From Erwinia sp. SLM-02 (GTDB lineage: Bacteria; Pseudomonadota; Gammaproteobacteria; Enterobacterales; Enterobacteriaceae), in assembly GCF_037450285.1 (NCBI RefSeq), contig NZ_JAQISN010000001.1:310001-374000 (forward strand): DNA of 64,000 nucleotides, in the 5' to 3' direction. Positions 44,207 through 52,540 of this stretch are shown here, in pieces. The position numbers were made by a program, and so were the translations under genes. Every line of letters begins with the position of its first letter. The first letter of the stretch is position 1. The notes beneath the pieces are model-generated. The model did not search any database, had not been told where the DNA came from, and saw only the letters and a program-made list of their open reading frames with translations.

Positions 44207-44706
44207 TACGCATCCTGTCGGTTGGGGGGATCCTCAGTATAGCGCGAGTATAGCGCGCCAGTTATGCCGGAAGAAAGCCATTGCGCACGGCGGTAAATTC
44301 GCATGATTCACGGTATAACCCTCTACTATGTAACAATATGCGGAATCGATTCTGTGATTTTGTTAACAATAGTTCGCAAACGAATTAATGAGTGCTACAA
44401 TCCTTGCGATTTTTGTGATGGACATCACATTGATGGCGGTATGGTCGTTCTCTTACCGTTACAGATCCCTCCGGGTGGAGGGCAGGGAAAGCAGCACGGC
44501 ACGCTTTACGGGCAAATTTCGCAAGGGGTTGTATACTTTTTGACGAGTCTGCCCTGCGGTGACTGTGCATCAGCTCGTCAGGGAAGGCAGGTGCTTATTC
44601 CGGGAATACCGGGTTAATCTCATTTGTCGCATCCGATTTGCGGCGTGAAGATTCAGGGTATGGGATAGAGCGTTTATTGGTGCTTTTTTAACTCCGAATC
44701 TTTCCA
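44207..44706. other. 500-bp regulatory intergenic region
   Basis: This divergent region lies between the lipoprotein and receptor genes. I see no believable gene; a 104-codon frame at 44303-44617 lacks a ribosome site and family features. It holds the CRP-site candidate at 44414-44429 and a possible -10 TATACT at 44532-44537 with no good -35, which could suit activator dependence. Confidence 0.55.
44414..44429. promoter_or_regulatory. Candidate CRP (or FNR/CRP-family) site
   Basis: TGTGATGGACATCACA is a perfect palindromic TGTGA-N6-TCACA, the ideal CRP core. It is about 285 bases before the receptor GTG and 210 bases from the lipoprotein start, so which gene it serves is unclear. Confidence 0.75.
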
Positions 44707-46854
44707 GTGAATAAAAATAAAACCTCTGTACTCCTTCTGACGCCGATGTTTTTCATCGCCCCTGTCTCCGTCAGTTTTGCGCAAACCTCTGCAACCGCCG
44801 CTCAGGGACAGGACTCTACCCTGATGGTTATCAAACACCGTAATGGCCTGTCCGAGCTGGACACGCCCGCCGCCGTCAGCGTGGTGGAAGGCGACGATCT
44901 GCGCCACAGCACGGCACAGGTGAACCTGTCCGAAAGCCTTGGCAGCGTGCCGGGCCTGCAAATTCAGAACCGCCAGAACTACGCGCAGGATCTGCAGCTG
45001 TCGGTGCGTGGCTTCGGTAGCCGCTCGATGTACGGCGTGCGCGGCGTGCGCATCTACGTTGACGGTATTCCCGCAACGATGCCCGACGGACAGGGCCAGA
45101 CCTCGAATATCGATATCAATTCCGTTGGCAAAGTGGAAGTGCTGCGCGGCCCGTATTCGGCCCTTTACGGCAACGCCTCCGGCGGGGTGGTGAATATTGA
45201 CACCACCAGCGGCAGCCAGCCCACCACGCTGGAAGCGGGCACCTACTTCGGCAGCTACGGCACCTGGCGCAACAGCGTTAAGGCCAGCGGCGCAACCGGC
45301 GACGGTACCCAGGCCGGGGACGTTAACTACACGATTTCCGGCTCCCGCTTTACCACTCATGGCTTCCGTGACCACAGCGGCACGCAGAAAAGCCTCGGCA
45401 ACGGCAAGCTCGGTGTGCGGCTGGATGACGTCAGCACCCTGACGCTGATGTTTAACAGCGTATCGGTGGATGCTAACGATCCCGGCGGCCTGAGCGAGGC
45501 CGAATATAAGGCCAATCCGAAGCAGTCTCCGCGCGGCGATCAGTACAACACGCGCAAGAGCCTCGACCAGACGCAGATTGGCCTGCGCTATCAACGCCAG
45601 ATGAGCGATAACGACGAGCTGACGCTGACCACGTGGCACGGCGAACGCCACACCACGCAGTATCAGTCTATTCCTTACGCCACGCAGCAGAACGCAGCCT
45701 ATCCGGGCGGTGTGATCGTGCTGGAGCGTAAATACCAGGGGGTTGATACCCGCTGGAAGCACGATGACCAGCTGGGATCGATGCCGGTCTCGCTGATTGC
45801 CGGGCTGGATTATGAAACCATGACCGAGCGCCGCCAGGGTTTCCAGAACTATAACCTGGTGAATAACGTGCCGCAGTTCGGTGAGAAAGGGGATCAGCGC
45901 CGCAACGAGAAGAACACGATGTGGAATCTCGACCCCTATCTGCAAACCAGCTGGCAGCTCTCCTCCGCGTGGACGCTGGACGCGGGTCTGCGCTACAGCA
46001 CGGTCAGTTTTGACTCTACCGACTACTATATTACTCAGGGCAACGGTGATGACAGCGGCAGCGCGCGCTACCACAAGCTGCTGCCGATGGGCTCGATTAA
46101 CTATGCGGTGACCGATGCGTGGAATCTTTATGCTTCCGCCGGCCGCGGCTTTGAAACCCCGACCATCAACGAGCTGTCCTATCGCTCGACGTCCGGTAGC
46201 GAAACCGGCCTGAACCTGGGCCTGAAACCGGCCACCAGCGATACCTTTGAAATCGGCAGCAAAACCCGCATTGGTTACGGCCTGCTGACCGCGGCCATCT
46301 TCCAGACCAACACCGACAATGAGCTGGTGGTGGACAAGAGCCAGTACGGTCGCGCGGTGTATAAAAACGCCGGGGAAACCCGACGTCGTGGCTTGGAGCT
46401 GGGCTTCGATCAGCAGTTCGCCCAGGACTGGCGGCTGAAAATGGCGTGGACGCTGCTGGATGCCACCTACCGCAATGAAACCTGCTCTGCCAGCGGCAGC
46501 TGCACCCCGGCGGGCAACCGTCTTCCGGGTATCGCCCGCAATATGGGCTACGCCTCGCTGGAGTATGCACCGGAAAGCGGCTGGCACGCCGGCGCGGATA
46601 TTCGCTATTTAAGCCGCATCCAGGCCGATGACGCCAACGATGCCCAGGCCCCGTCCTATGCGGTGACCAGCCTGAACACCGGCTATCGATTCAACTGGAG
46701 CCGCTGGTCGCTGGACCTGTTCGGACGCGTGGACAACCTGTTCGATCGCCAGTACGTCGGCTCGGTAATTGTTAACGAAGGCAACGGTCGTTACTTCGAA
46801 CCGGCCCCGGGGCGCAACTGGGGCGGCGGTGCGACGCTGGCCTATCAGTTCTGA
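44707..46854 (+). CDS. pqqU: PqqU/YncD-like TonB-dependent receptor
   Basis: A 715-residue outer-membrane receptor with signal peptide (ending VSVSFA), TonB-box region DSTLMVIK, plug (SVPGLQIQNRQNYAQDLQLS; VRGVRIYVDGIPATMPDGQG) and 22-strand barrel ending in Phe. Long stretches match E. coli YncD as I remember it; YncD was recently shown to import pyrroloquinoline quinone and renamed PqqU. The GTG start at 44707 has no strong ribosome site. The next gene encodes a PQQ-dependent enzyme, which supports a PQQ ligand. Confidence 0.9.
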   Translation: MNKNKTSVLLLTPMFFIAPVSVSFAQTSATAAQGQDSTLMVIKHRNGLSELDTPAAVSVVEGDDLRHSTAQVNLSESLGSVPGLQIQNRQNYAQDLQLSVRGFGSRSMYGVRGVRIYVDGIPATMPDGQGQTSNIDINSVGKVEVLRGPYSALYGNASGGVVNIDTTSGSQPTTLEAGTYFGSYGTWRNSVKASGATGDGTQAGDVNYTISGSRFTTHGFRDHSGTQKSLGNGKLGVRLDDVSTLTLMFNSVSVDANDPGGLSEAEYKANPKQSPRGDQYNTRKSLDQTQIGLRYQRQMSDNDELTLTTWHGERHTTQYQSIPYATQQNAAYPGGVIVLERKYQGVDTRWKHDDQLGSMPVSLIAGLDYETMTERRQGFQNYNLVNNVPQFGEKGDQRRNEKNTMWNLDPYLQTSWQLSSAWTLDAGLRYSTVSFDSTDYYITQGNGDDSGSARYHKLLPMGSINYAVTDAWNLYASAGRGFETPTINELSYRSTSGSETGLNLGLKPATSDTFEIGSKTRIGYGLLTAAIFQTNTDNELVVDKSQYGRAVYKNAGETRRRGLELGFDQQFAQDWRLKMAWTLLDATYRNETCSASGSCTPAGNRLPGIARNMGYASLEYAPESGWHAGADIRYLSRIQADDANDAQAPSYAVTSLNTGYRFNWSRWSLDLFGRVDNLFDRQYVGSVIVNEGNGRYFEPAPGRNWGGGATLAYQF

Positions 46855-46930
46855 TGATTTAACGCCGGAAGTGTAACGGCAACGGATCCAAAACGGCCTG
46901 CTAATGCCACCGGCAGCGGCGGGTCAGAAC

Positions 46931-46968
46931 ACACCGGATGGATGGCTAAACAATAACCGGGTGTTTTT
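46931..46968 (+). terminator. Possible terminator after pqqU
   Basis: ACACCGG (46931-46937) pairs with CCGGGTGT (46957-46964) with one bulged G, followed by a T run to 46967. The loop is long (19 bases), so efficiency is doubtful. If functional it gives gcd its own promoter. Confidence 0.45.
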
Positions 46969-47022
46969 AAAGATTAGGCTTACGCTTAATCGACGACTTT
47001 AAATATTGGTAAGGTTCAAATT

Positions 47023-49407
47023 ATGCAAAGTAAAGCATCAAGGATCCTGATCCTGTTGACGACGATATTTGCCGTACTCAGCGGCCTGTATCTGTTAATT
47101 GGCGGTATCTGGCTAGCTAAACTGGGCGGTTCGCTCTACTACATTATTGCCGGTGTGATTCAGCTGATCACCGCCTTTTTGCTGTTCCGCCGTCGTGGCG
47201 CAGCGTTACTGCTCTACGCACTGTTCCTGCTCGGCACCACTATCTGGTCGCTGTGGGAAGTGGGATCTGATTTCTGGGCGCTGACTCCGCGTCTGGATGT
47301 GACCTTCTTCTTCGGCCTGTGGCTGGTACTGCCGTTTATCTGGCGTGGCCTGACCAGCAAAGGCGCCTTCCCGCGTACGGCGCTGGCCGGCGTGCTGGTG
47401 TTTGTGGTTATCGTTCTGGCTTACTCGGTATTTAACGATCCGCAGGAAGTGAACGGTACCCTGAGCACCGACCAGGTTGAACAGCCTGCGCCTTCCGCTG
47501 ACGGCGTTGCTGCCGGTGACTGGCCTGCCTATGGCCGCACCCAGGGCGGTACCCGCTACTCTCCGCTGAAGCAGATCACCGATAAGAACGTCGGCGAGCT
47601 GAAGCAGGCGTGGGACTTCCAGACCGGCGATTTGAAAACCGCAACCGATCCGGGTGAAATCACCAATGAAGCAACGCCGATTAAAATCGGTGATGCCCTT
47701 TACCTGTGTACGGCGCACCAGAAGCTGTTTGCGCTGGATGCCGCGACCGGTAAAGAGAAGTGGCGTTTCGATCCGAAAATGAAGACCGACCCGACGTTCC
47801 AGCACGTGACCTGTCGCGGTGTGTCTTACTACCAGACCCCGGAAGCCGCCGCGCTGCCAGCGGGTGCCAAGCCTGCGCTGTGCGCACGCCGCATCCTGCT
47901 GCCGGTGAACGACGGTAACCTGTACGCACTGGATGCCGAAACCGGTGAGCTGTGTGCGGAATTTGGTGACAACGGTAAGCTGAACCTGCAGAGCAATATG
48001 CCGTTCAACAAGGTAGGTGGCTATGAGCCAACCTCACCACCGATTGTGACACCGACCACCATCGTGATGGCTGGCGCAGTAACCGATAACTACTCCACGA
48101 AAGAACCGTCCGGCGTTGTCCGTGGTTTTGACGTGAAGACCGGTAAGCTGCTGTGGGCCTTCGATACCGGCGCTAAAGATCCAAACCTGCTGCCGGAAGC
48201 GGATCAGCACTACACGCCGAACTCGCCGAACTCCTGGGCACCAGCGGCATATGATGCCTCGCTGGACCTGGTGTATCTGCCGATTGGCGTGTCGACTCCG
48301 GATATCTGGGGCGGCAACCGTACGCCAGAGATGGAGCGTTTTGCTACCGGCCTGCTGGCGCTGAATGCAACCACCGGTAAGCTGGCCTGGTTCTACCAGA
48401 CCGTGCATCACGACCTGTGGGATATGGACGTTCCGGCTCAGCCAACGCTGGCGGACATTGATGATAAGAACGGTAACAAGGTTCCGGTTATCTACGTTCC
48501 GACCAAAACCGGTGACCTGTTCGTTCTGGATCGCCGCAGCGGTAAGCCGGTGGTTCCAGCGCCTGAGATGAAGGTGCCGGGTGGCCCGGCGAAGGGCGAT
48601 CGCCTTTCTCCAACCCAGCCATACTCTGAGCTGAGCTTCCGTCCTAAAGCGCATCTGGCCGGTAAAGATATGTGGGGTGCCACTATCTACGATCAGCTGA
48701 TCTGCCGCGTGATGTTCCATCAGCTGCGTTATGAAGGCCCGTTCACCCCGCCATCCGAGCAGGGTACGCTGGTGTTCCCGGGTAACCTGGGGATGTTCGA
48801 GTGGGGCGGTATTTCCGTTGACACCGACCGTCAGGTTGCCGTGGCTAACCCAATGGCGCTGCCGTTCGTTTCCCGCCTGGTCCCACGTGGCCCGGGTAAC
48901 CCGATGGAGCCGGACGAGAACGATAAAGGCGGCACCGGCAGCGAGTCTGGTATTCAGCCACAGTACGGTGTGCCGTACGGCGTGACGCTGAATCCGTTCC
49001 TGTCTCCGCTGGGCTTCCCGTGCAAGCAGCCTTCATGGGGCTACATTTCAGCGATTGACTTGAAAACTAACGATATCGTATGGAAAAAACGTATCGGTAC
49101 GGTGCGCGACAGTTCACCGGTTCCGCTGCCGTTTAAAATGGGTATGCCAATGCTGGGCGGTCCGGTTTCTACCGCCGGTAACGTGTTCTTCATTGCGGCT
49201 ACCGCTGATAACTACCTGCGTGCGTTTAACGTGTCTAACGGCGAGCAGCTGTGGCAGGCGCGTCTGCCAGCAGGCGGTCAGGCAACACCGATGACGTATG
49301 AAGTGAACGGTAAGCAGTACGTGGTGATTGTGGCCGGTGGTCACGGTTCCTTCGGTACGAAGATGGGCGATCATGTGATTGCTTATGCTTTGCCGGACAG
49401 TAAGTAA
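47023..49407 (+). CDS. gcd: Membrane PQQ-dependent glucose dehydrogenase
   Basis: A 794-residue quinoprotein that oxidises glucose to gluconolactone in the periplasm and passes electrons to ubiquinone. Five membrane helices fill residues ~8-140. The PQQ eight-bladed propeller follows, with tryptophan-docking repeats (GTRYSPLKQITDKNVGELKQ; HHDLWDMDVPAQPTLADI; KPVVPAPEMKVPGGPAKGDR). The length equals E. coli Gcd (796). Codon use is more biased than in the neighbours, hinting at strong expression. PQQ synthesis genes are not in the window. Confidence 0.96.
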   Translation: MQSKASRILILLTTIFAVLSGLYLLIGGIWLAKLGGSLYYIIAGVIQLITAFLLFRRRGAALLLYALFLLGTTIWSLWEVGSDFWALTPRLDVTFFFGLWLVLPFIWRGLTSKGAFPRTALAGVLVFVVIVLAYSVFNDPQEVNGTLSTDQVEQPAPSADGVAAGDWPAYGRTQGGTRYSPLKQITDKNVGELKQAWDFQTGDLKTATDPGEITNEATPIKIGDALYLCTAHQKLFALDAATGKEKWRFDPKMKTDPTFQHVTCRGVSYYQTPEAAALPAGAKPALCARRILLPVNDGNLYALDAETGELCAEFGDNGKLNLQSNMPFNKVGGYEPTSPPIVTPTTIVMAGAVTDNYSTKEPSGVVRGFDVKTGKLLWAFDTGAKDPNLLPEADQHYTPNSPNSWAPAAYDASLDLVYLPIGVSTPDIWGGNRTPEMERFATGLLALNATTGKLAWFYQTVHHDLWDMDVPAQPTLADIDDKNGNKVPVIYVPTKTGDLFVLDRRSGKPVVPAPEMKVPGGPAKGDRLSPTQPYSELSFRPKAHLAGKDMWGATIYDQLICRVMFHQLRYEGPFTPPSEQGTLVFPGNLGMFEWGGISVDTDRQVAVANPMALPFVSRLVPRGPGNPMEPDENDKGGTGSESGIQPQYGVPYGVTLNPFLSPLGFPCKQPSWGYISAIDLKTNDIVWKKRIGTVRDSSPVPLPFKMGMPMLGGPVSTAGNVFFIAATADNYLRAFNVSNGEQLWQARLPAGGQATPMTYEVNGKQYVVIVAGGHGSFGTKMGDHVIAYALPDSK

Positions 49408-49462
49408 GAGTACGTTTCATTCGGGGCGGGCCTGAGGGTTCGCTTCGGATTTAGCGTGAAGG

Positions 49463-49490
49463 GCGGCCGTTTTTACGGCCGCTTTTTTTT
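49463..49490 (+). terminator. Strong terminator after gcd
   Basis: A 7-bp stem GCGGCCG/CGGCCGC (49463-49469 with 49476-49482), loop TTTTTA, then eight T. It marks the end of gcd and the start of the repeat-rich non-coding tract. Confidence 0.93.
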
Positions 49491-49576
49491 GTCTGCTGTT
49501 TGGGGAGGACTGTGCTGTTGTGCCTGCGACTGCTGGGACTGCGGTGACTGCGTTGGCTGGTTGTGCCCCCGATCGT

Positions 49577-49730
49577 GCGGGTCCTCGCGCCGCGCTGCGG
49601 TGCCCTCACTTCGTTCGTCAGCCTGTCGGACCGGCTCAGACGGCACATCCGTGTGCCGACCGAGCCTTGTGCCCGCGTCCTGCGGGCACATCCTGGCTTC
49701 CTTTCTCCGTTCAGCGCTGTGGATTGCCCG
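49577..49730. repeat. Structured ~150-bp repeat, copy 1
   Basis: It contains three hairpins in series: GCGCCGC/GCGGTGC (49587-49603), CGGCACA/TGTGCCG (49641-49658) and TGTGCCCGC/GCGGGCACA (49668-49690). It is homologous to copy 2 at 49981-50135, about 75-80% identical by eye. Confidence 0.75.
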
Positions 49731-49868
49731 CTCGGGGGCACAACCAGCCTGCTTTCCGGCTTCCGCGTTTTCTGAGGGATGAATTCTGGCTTTCACTCTC
49801 CGTTCAGCGCTGTGGATTGCCAGCTCGGAGGCACAACCAGCCTGCTTTCCTGCCTCCGCGTTTTCTGA
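49691..49868. repeat. Direct repeat, period 93 bp
   Basis: The stretch 49691-49775 recurs at 49784-49868 with a 93-base offset. Shared blocks include CGTTCAGCGCTGTGGATTGC and GCACAACCAGCCTGCTTTCC. The first arm overlaps the end of structured copy 1. Confidence 0.8.
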
Positions 49869-49980
49869 AGGAAAAGTCCTGGTTTTTTCTCTACGTTCGG
49901 TGCTGCGGTTGAGCGCTAGGGGAAACTGGCAGTCAGCCTGTTGTCGTTGTAACTGCGCTGACGGGTTACTGCCACAACGG

Positions 49981-50135
49981 GCGGTCCTCGCACCGCTGTG
50001 CGGTACCTTCACTTCGTTCGTCAGCCGATCGGATCGGTCCAGACGTCACATCCATGTGCCGACCGAACCTTTCGCCTGCGTCCTTGCAGGCGAATCCTGG
50101 CGTCCTCTCTGCGTTCAGCGCTGCGGATTGCCCGC
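49981..50135. repeat. Structured ~150-bp repeat, copy 2
   Basis: The same order of hairpins as copy 1: GCACCGC/GCGGTAC (49990-50006, one mismatch), CGTCACA/TGTGCCG (50044-50061, one mismatch) and TTCGCCTGC/GCAGGCGAA (50071-50094, perfect). The last stem differs from copy 1 at three pairs, and every change is compensated on the other arm. Confidence 0.75.
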
Positions 50136-50411
50136 CGTGGCTGCAACCCGTCATCGCCGTAATTCAGGCGTTATCTTCAGATTAAAAACATCTGTTTTGT
50201 GCATTGATTTGTTCAGACGGAGATCGGTGATGCGGCTCTTGGTTGCATTCTGGCCAGAAGGTATTTGCTGAAACTCTTTTGTCGCCTTTTACCGCATTGT
50301 TGCTGAACTATATGCTAAACATTGCAGCCTGAACCGCTTACCCGGCAGCGATAACAGTAAAATGAAGGTGCACAGCCTCTGCCGGGGATACCGGGCAATC
50401 CGCAGCGCTGA
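50115..50411. repeat. 20-bp perfect inverted repeat across ~260 bp
   Basis: TCAGCGCTGCGGATTGCCCG at 50115-50134 is present as its exact reverse complement at 50392-50411. The enclosed ~257 bases are lower in GC and may be a separable unit. The arm is also the core shared by the other repeats of this tract. Confidence 0.85.
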
Positions 50412-50487
50412 GGTGAAAGCAGCAGGCCAGGAGACGCCAACAGGGAAGTTGGCGTCAGGCTAAGTCGGGTCAGGGATGACACGTCTT

Positions 50488-50820
50488 AGCCGGTCCGACC
50501 GGCCGGATGCTGTAACCGAAGGCATCACGCAGCGCGTGACGCGAGGACCGGCCGGAAGCCCCGGCAGACGCTGGGAACCCGGCACGGATTTATCAGCGAC
50601 AAAATAGCCGGTCCGACCGGCCGGATGCTGTAACCGAAGGCATCACGCAACGCGTGACGCGAGGACCGGCCGGAAGCCCCGGCAGAGGCTGGGAACCTGG
50701 CACGGATTTATCAGCGACAAAATAGCCGGTCCGGCCGGCCGGATGCTGTAACCGAAGGCATCACGCAACGCGTGACGCGAGGACCGGCCGGAAGCCCCGG
50801 CAGAGGCTGGGAACCCGACA
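50488..50820. repeat. Three tandem 118-bp repeats
   Basis: Units start at 50488, 50606 and 50724; the third diverges after about 97 bases. They are nearly identical; changes include CACGCAGCGCGTG to CACGCAACGCGTG, which fall in the loop of that hairpin and leave the stem intact. Each unit also has GC-rich palindromic blocks (CCGGTCCGACCGG; GACCGGCCGG). There is no unique spacer of CRISPR type and no cas gene nearby. Confidence 0.92.
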
Positions 50821-50838
50821 AGGTTTAACCCGCGATGA

Positions 50839-51309
50839 TCAACCGACCGGCAGCGCCTTCAACTGCGCAATCTGCTGCCGCCAGCGCGCAACCGCCGCGG
50901 CCTCATTCTTCAGACTGAACGTGACCCCGCTGGTCACCGTGGCATAGGGCGCACGGTGAATCACCACCTGCTGTACCGCGGCATCAAATACCGTTAGCTG
51001 AAGATCGGTCACGGTTTCATCCCGCCTCTGCGCCAGCGCCTGAATCTCAATCACCGCGCCGTCCTCCACCAGTGCCAGGGTCATTTTACCGTCGCGTATC
51101 AGATTGGCGGTGGTGGTCGAGCCGGGCCAGATGGCAAAACGCAGCAGCCGTGGAGACAGGGCGATAATCTCCCCAACGCTCAGCTGGGCCGCATACGGCC
51201 AGCCATTGCCGCCAACGCTGGAAAGGCGAATCGCCTGATGCAGGTGACTGTCCGGCAGTGAACCATCAAGCAGGGTCAGCAGCGTTTCAGGTAAAAAGGT
51301 GTCACTCAT
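50839..51309 (-). CDS. Pyridoxamine-phosphate-oxidase-like (split-barrel, FMN-binding) protein
   Basis: A 156-residue protein. I chose ATG 51309 (MSDTFLPETLL), which follows GGAG; the frame stays open upstream through a hexanucleotide repeat and would add a (Met-Leu)n tail. Segments such as HLHQAIRLSSVGGNGWPYAA and LLRFAIWPGSTTTANLIRDG (then KMTLALVEDGAV) fit the split-barrel flavin/heme-binding fold. The precise reaction is unknown; many members bind FMN or detoxify small molecules. Confidence 0.72.
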   Translation of the reverse strand: MSDTFLPETLLTLLDGSLPDSHLHQAIRLSSVGGNGWPYAAQLSVGEIIALSPRLLRFAIWPGSTTTANLIRDGKMTLALVEDGAVIEIQALAQRRDETVTDLQLTVFDAAVQQVVIHRAPYATVTSGVTFSLKNEAAAVARWRQQIAQLKALPVG

Positions 51310-51330
51310 AAAAACTCCATGTGAAAATTT

Positions 51331-51372
51331 CAGCATCAGCATCAGCATCAGCATCAGCATCAGCATCAGCAT
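51331..51372. repeat. Hexanucleotide repeat (CAGCAT)7
   Basis: Seven exact copies of CAGCAT lie 21 bases upstream of the FMN-protein start codon, in its leader or promoter. On the minus strand the repeat reads ATGCTG, in frame with the gene, coding (Met-Leu). Copy-number slippage would shift promoter spacing or add in-frame start codons. Confidence 0.95.
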
Positions 51373-51444
51373 TCAAACCGCTGTCCAGCAAATCCAGCGG
51401 CCAGAAACGCTATCAGCCGCTGCTCGCAAAGGCGCTGACGCGCG

Positions 51445-52431
51445 TTATCCGGCCAGCATCTTCCCGCGCACAATCACCTTGCCCGGCTTGATATCGCTCT
51501 CGGTCGCGCGGCGAATGGCCAGATTGATCACCTGCCAGGCCATCTCATGCAGATCGTGGGAAATACAGGGGAAACTGAAGCCGTAAATCGCCGCGTGGGA
51601 GACTTCATCAATGCTGAACAGCGACACATCCTTCATTGGCTGAAGATGGTGATCGATGCAGGACTTAACGATCCCCAGTGAAATCTGGTTATTACAGCCC
51701 ACGAAGAAGTCCGGCGGCGAATTGTTCTGCAGATAATCACTGGTGATACTGGCGGCGATGTCCATATAGAAATCGGCGTACAGCACCTCAAAACTGGCAA
51801 CTTTACCCGCCAGCGCGGCGCTCAGACCGGTCACGCGCTCGCGCGCGACGTTGGAATCCTCCGGCCCGGAAACCACCACCACCCGCTGCGCTTTGCGGTC
51901 CAGCAGATAGCGGCCCGCCTGCAGTCCGCAGTCCAGATTGTCGATATACACGCCGCTGCATGAACTGATATCCAGCTCGCGATCCACCAGGATCACCGGA
52001 ATATTTAACGCTTCCAGCTGCGCCATATAGGCCGGTTGATAGTTACGATCCGAGGAGATCACCGACAGCACAATGGCGTCAACGTTATAGCCAATCAGTT
52101 TGTCGATGATGCGGTTTTCATGCTCCTGCGACTCGCGGGAGTCGAAAATCAGCGTGTCGTAACCGGCTTTTTCCGCTTCCAGCGTCATCAGGCGAGTCAG
52201 CCCGCCGAAGAAGGGATTCCCCATATCCGGGTTAACGATACCAATGGTTTTACTGTCGCGCGCCCGCAGATTGCGCGCGGCGGTATTAACCACGTAGCCC
52301 ATCTCTGCGGCGGTTTCCAGTACCCGTTTCAGGGTTTCAGGATGCACTTTGTCCGGGTGAGAAAAAGCACGCGACACGGTAATTTTACTGACGTTTGATT
52401 GTGCGGCTACGCTCGACAGCGTGGCCTTCAT
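51445..52431 (-). CDS. LacI-family transcriptional repressor
   Basis: A 328-residue regulator. The helix-turn-helix is at the extreme N terminus (LSSVAAQSNVSKITVSRAFS then HPDKV), followed by a ribose-binding-type sugar domain (GIVNPDMGNPFFGGLTRLMT; FFVGCNNQISLGIVKSC). ATG 52431 is preferred to the TTG at 52449. It is followed on the same strand, upstream in coordinates, by the lyxose isomerase gene. It should bind the two near-identical operators at 53093 and 53254 and respond to a pentose or pentitol. Confidence 0.9.
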   Translation of the reverse strand: MKATLSSVAAQSNVSKITVSRAFSHPDKVHPETLKRVLETAAEMGYVVNTAARNLRARDSKTIGIVNPDMGNPFFGGLTRLMTLEAEKAGYDTLIFDSRESQEHENRIIDKLIGYNVDAIVLSVISSDRNYQPAYMAQLEALNIPVILVDRELDISSCSGVYIDNLDCGLQAGRYLLDRKAQRVVVVSGPEDSNVARERVTGLSAALAGKVASFEVLYADFYMDIAASITSDYLQNNSPPDFFVGCNNQISLGIVKSCIDHHLQPMKDVSLFSIDEVSHAAIYGFSFPCISHDLHEMAWQVINLAIRRATESDIKPGKVIVRGKMLAG

Positions 52432-52540
52432 TTTCCGGCCTGGCGGCAATTTGTGCTCCTGATTCTTTTAATATCATTTTGTACCATTACCGTATCATGA
52501 CAGATCGCCAGACCTGAAGCGAGTCAATCCTTGCAAGCGC

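Larger units (their letters stand above)
49491..50838. other. 1.35-kb non-coding tract rich in hairpins and diverged repeats
   Basis: No open frame here has a ribosome site, plausible residue composition or family features; the several 60-180-codon frames arise from GC-rich repeats. The tract contains two diverged copies of a ~150-bp unit, a 93-bp direct repeat, a 20-bp perfect inverted repeat, a 9-bp hairpin at 50433-50456 (GACGCCAAC/GTTGGCGTC) and three tandem 118-bp units. It ends just before the FMN-protein gene on the minus strand. Confidence 0.8.

Noticed and set aside
44303..44617. 104-codon frame in the regulatory gap before pqqU
   Set aside because: It spans the CRP palindrome, lacks a ribosome site and has unlikely composition (many Cys, Gly and Arg).
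44674..46587. 637-codon open frame antisense to the PqqU-like gene
   Set aside because: It mirrors codon structure of a clear receptor gene; its translation (His/Arg/Val/Ala-rich with no domain) and lack of a ribosome site mark it as a shadow.
49456..50271. Several 60-180-codon frames in the tract after gcd
   Set aside because: All are Arg/Ser/Pro/Cys-rich, overlap on both strands, and follow the repeats; none has a ribosome site.
50488..50820. CRISPR array
   Set aside because: The 118-bp units are contiguous and identical throughout with no variable spacers, and there are no cas genes.
51310..51372. Extended N terminus (Met-Leu)7 for the FMN-type protein
   Set aside because: ATG 51309 has a GGAG site and begins the conserved part; the repeat codons are most likely untranslated, though this is kept as a finding because of slippage.
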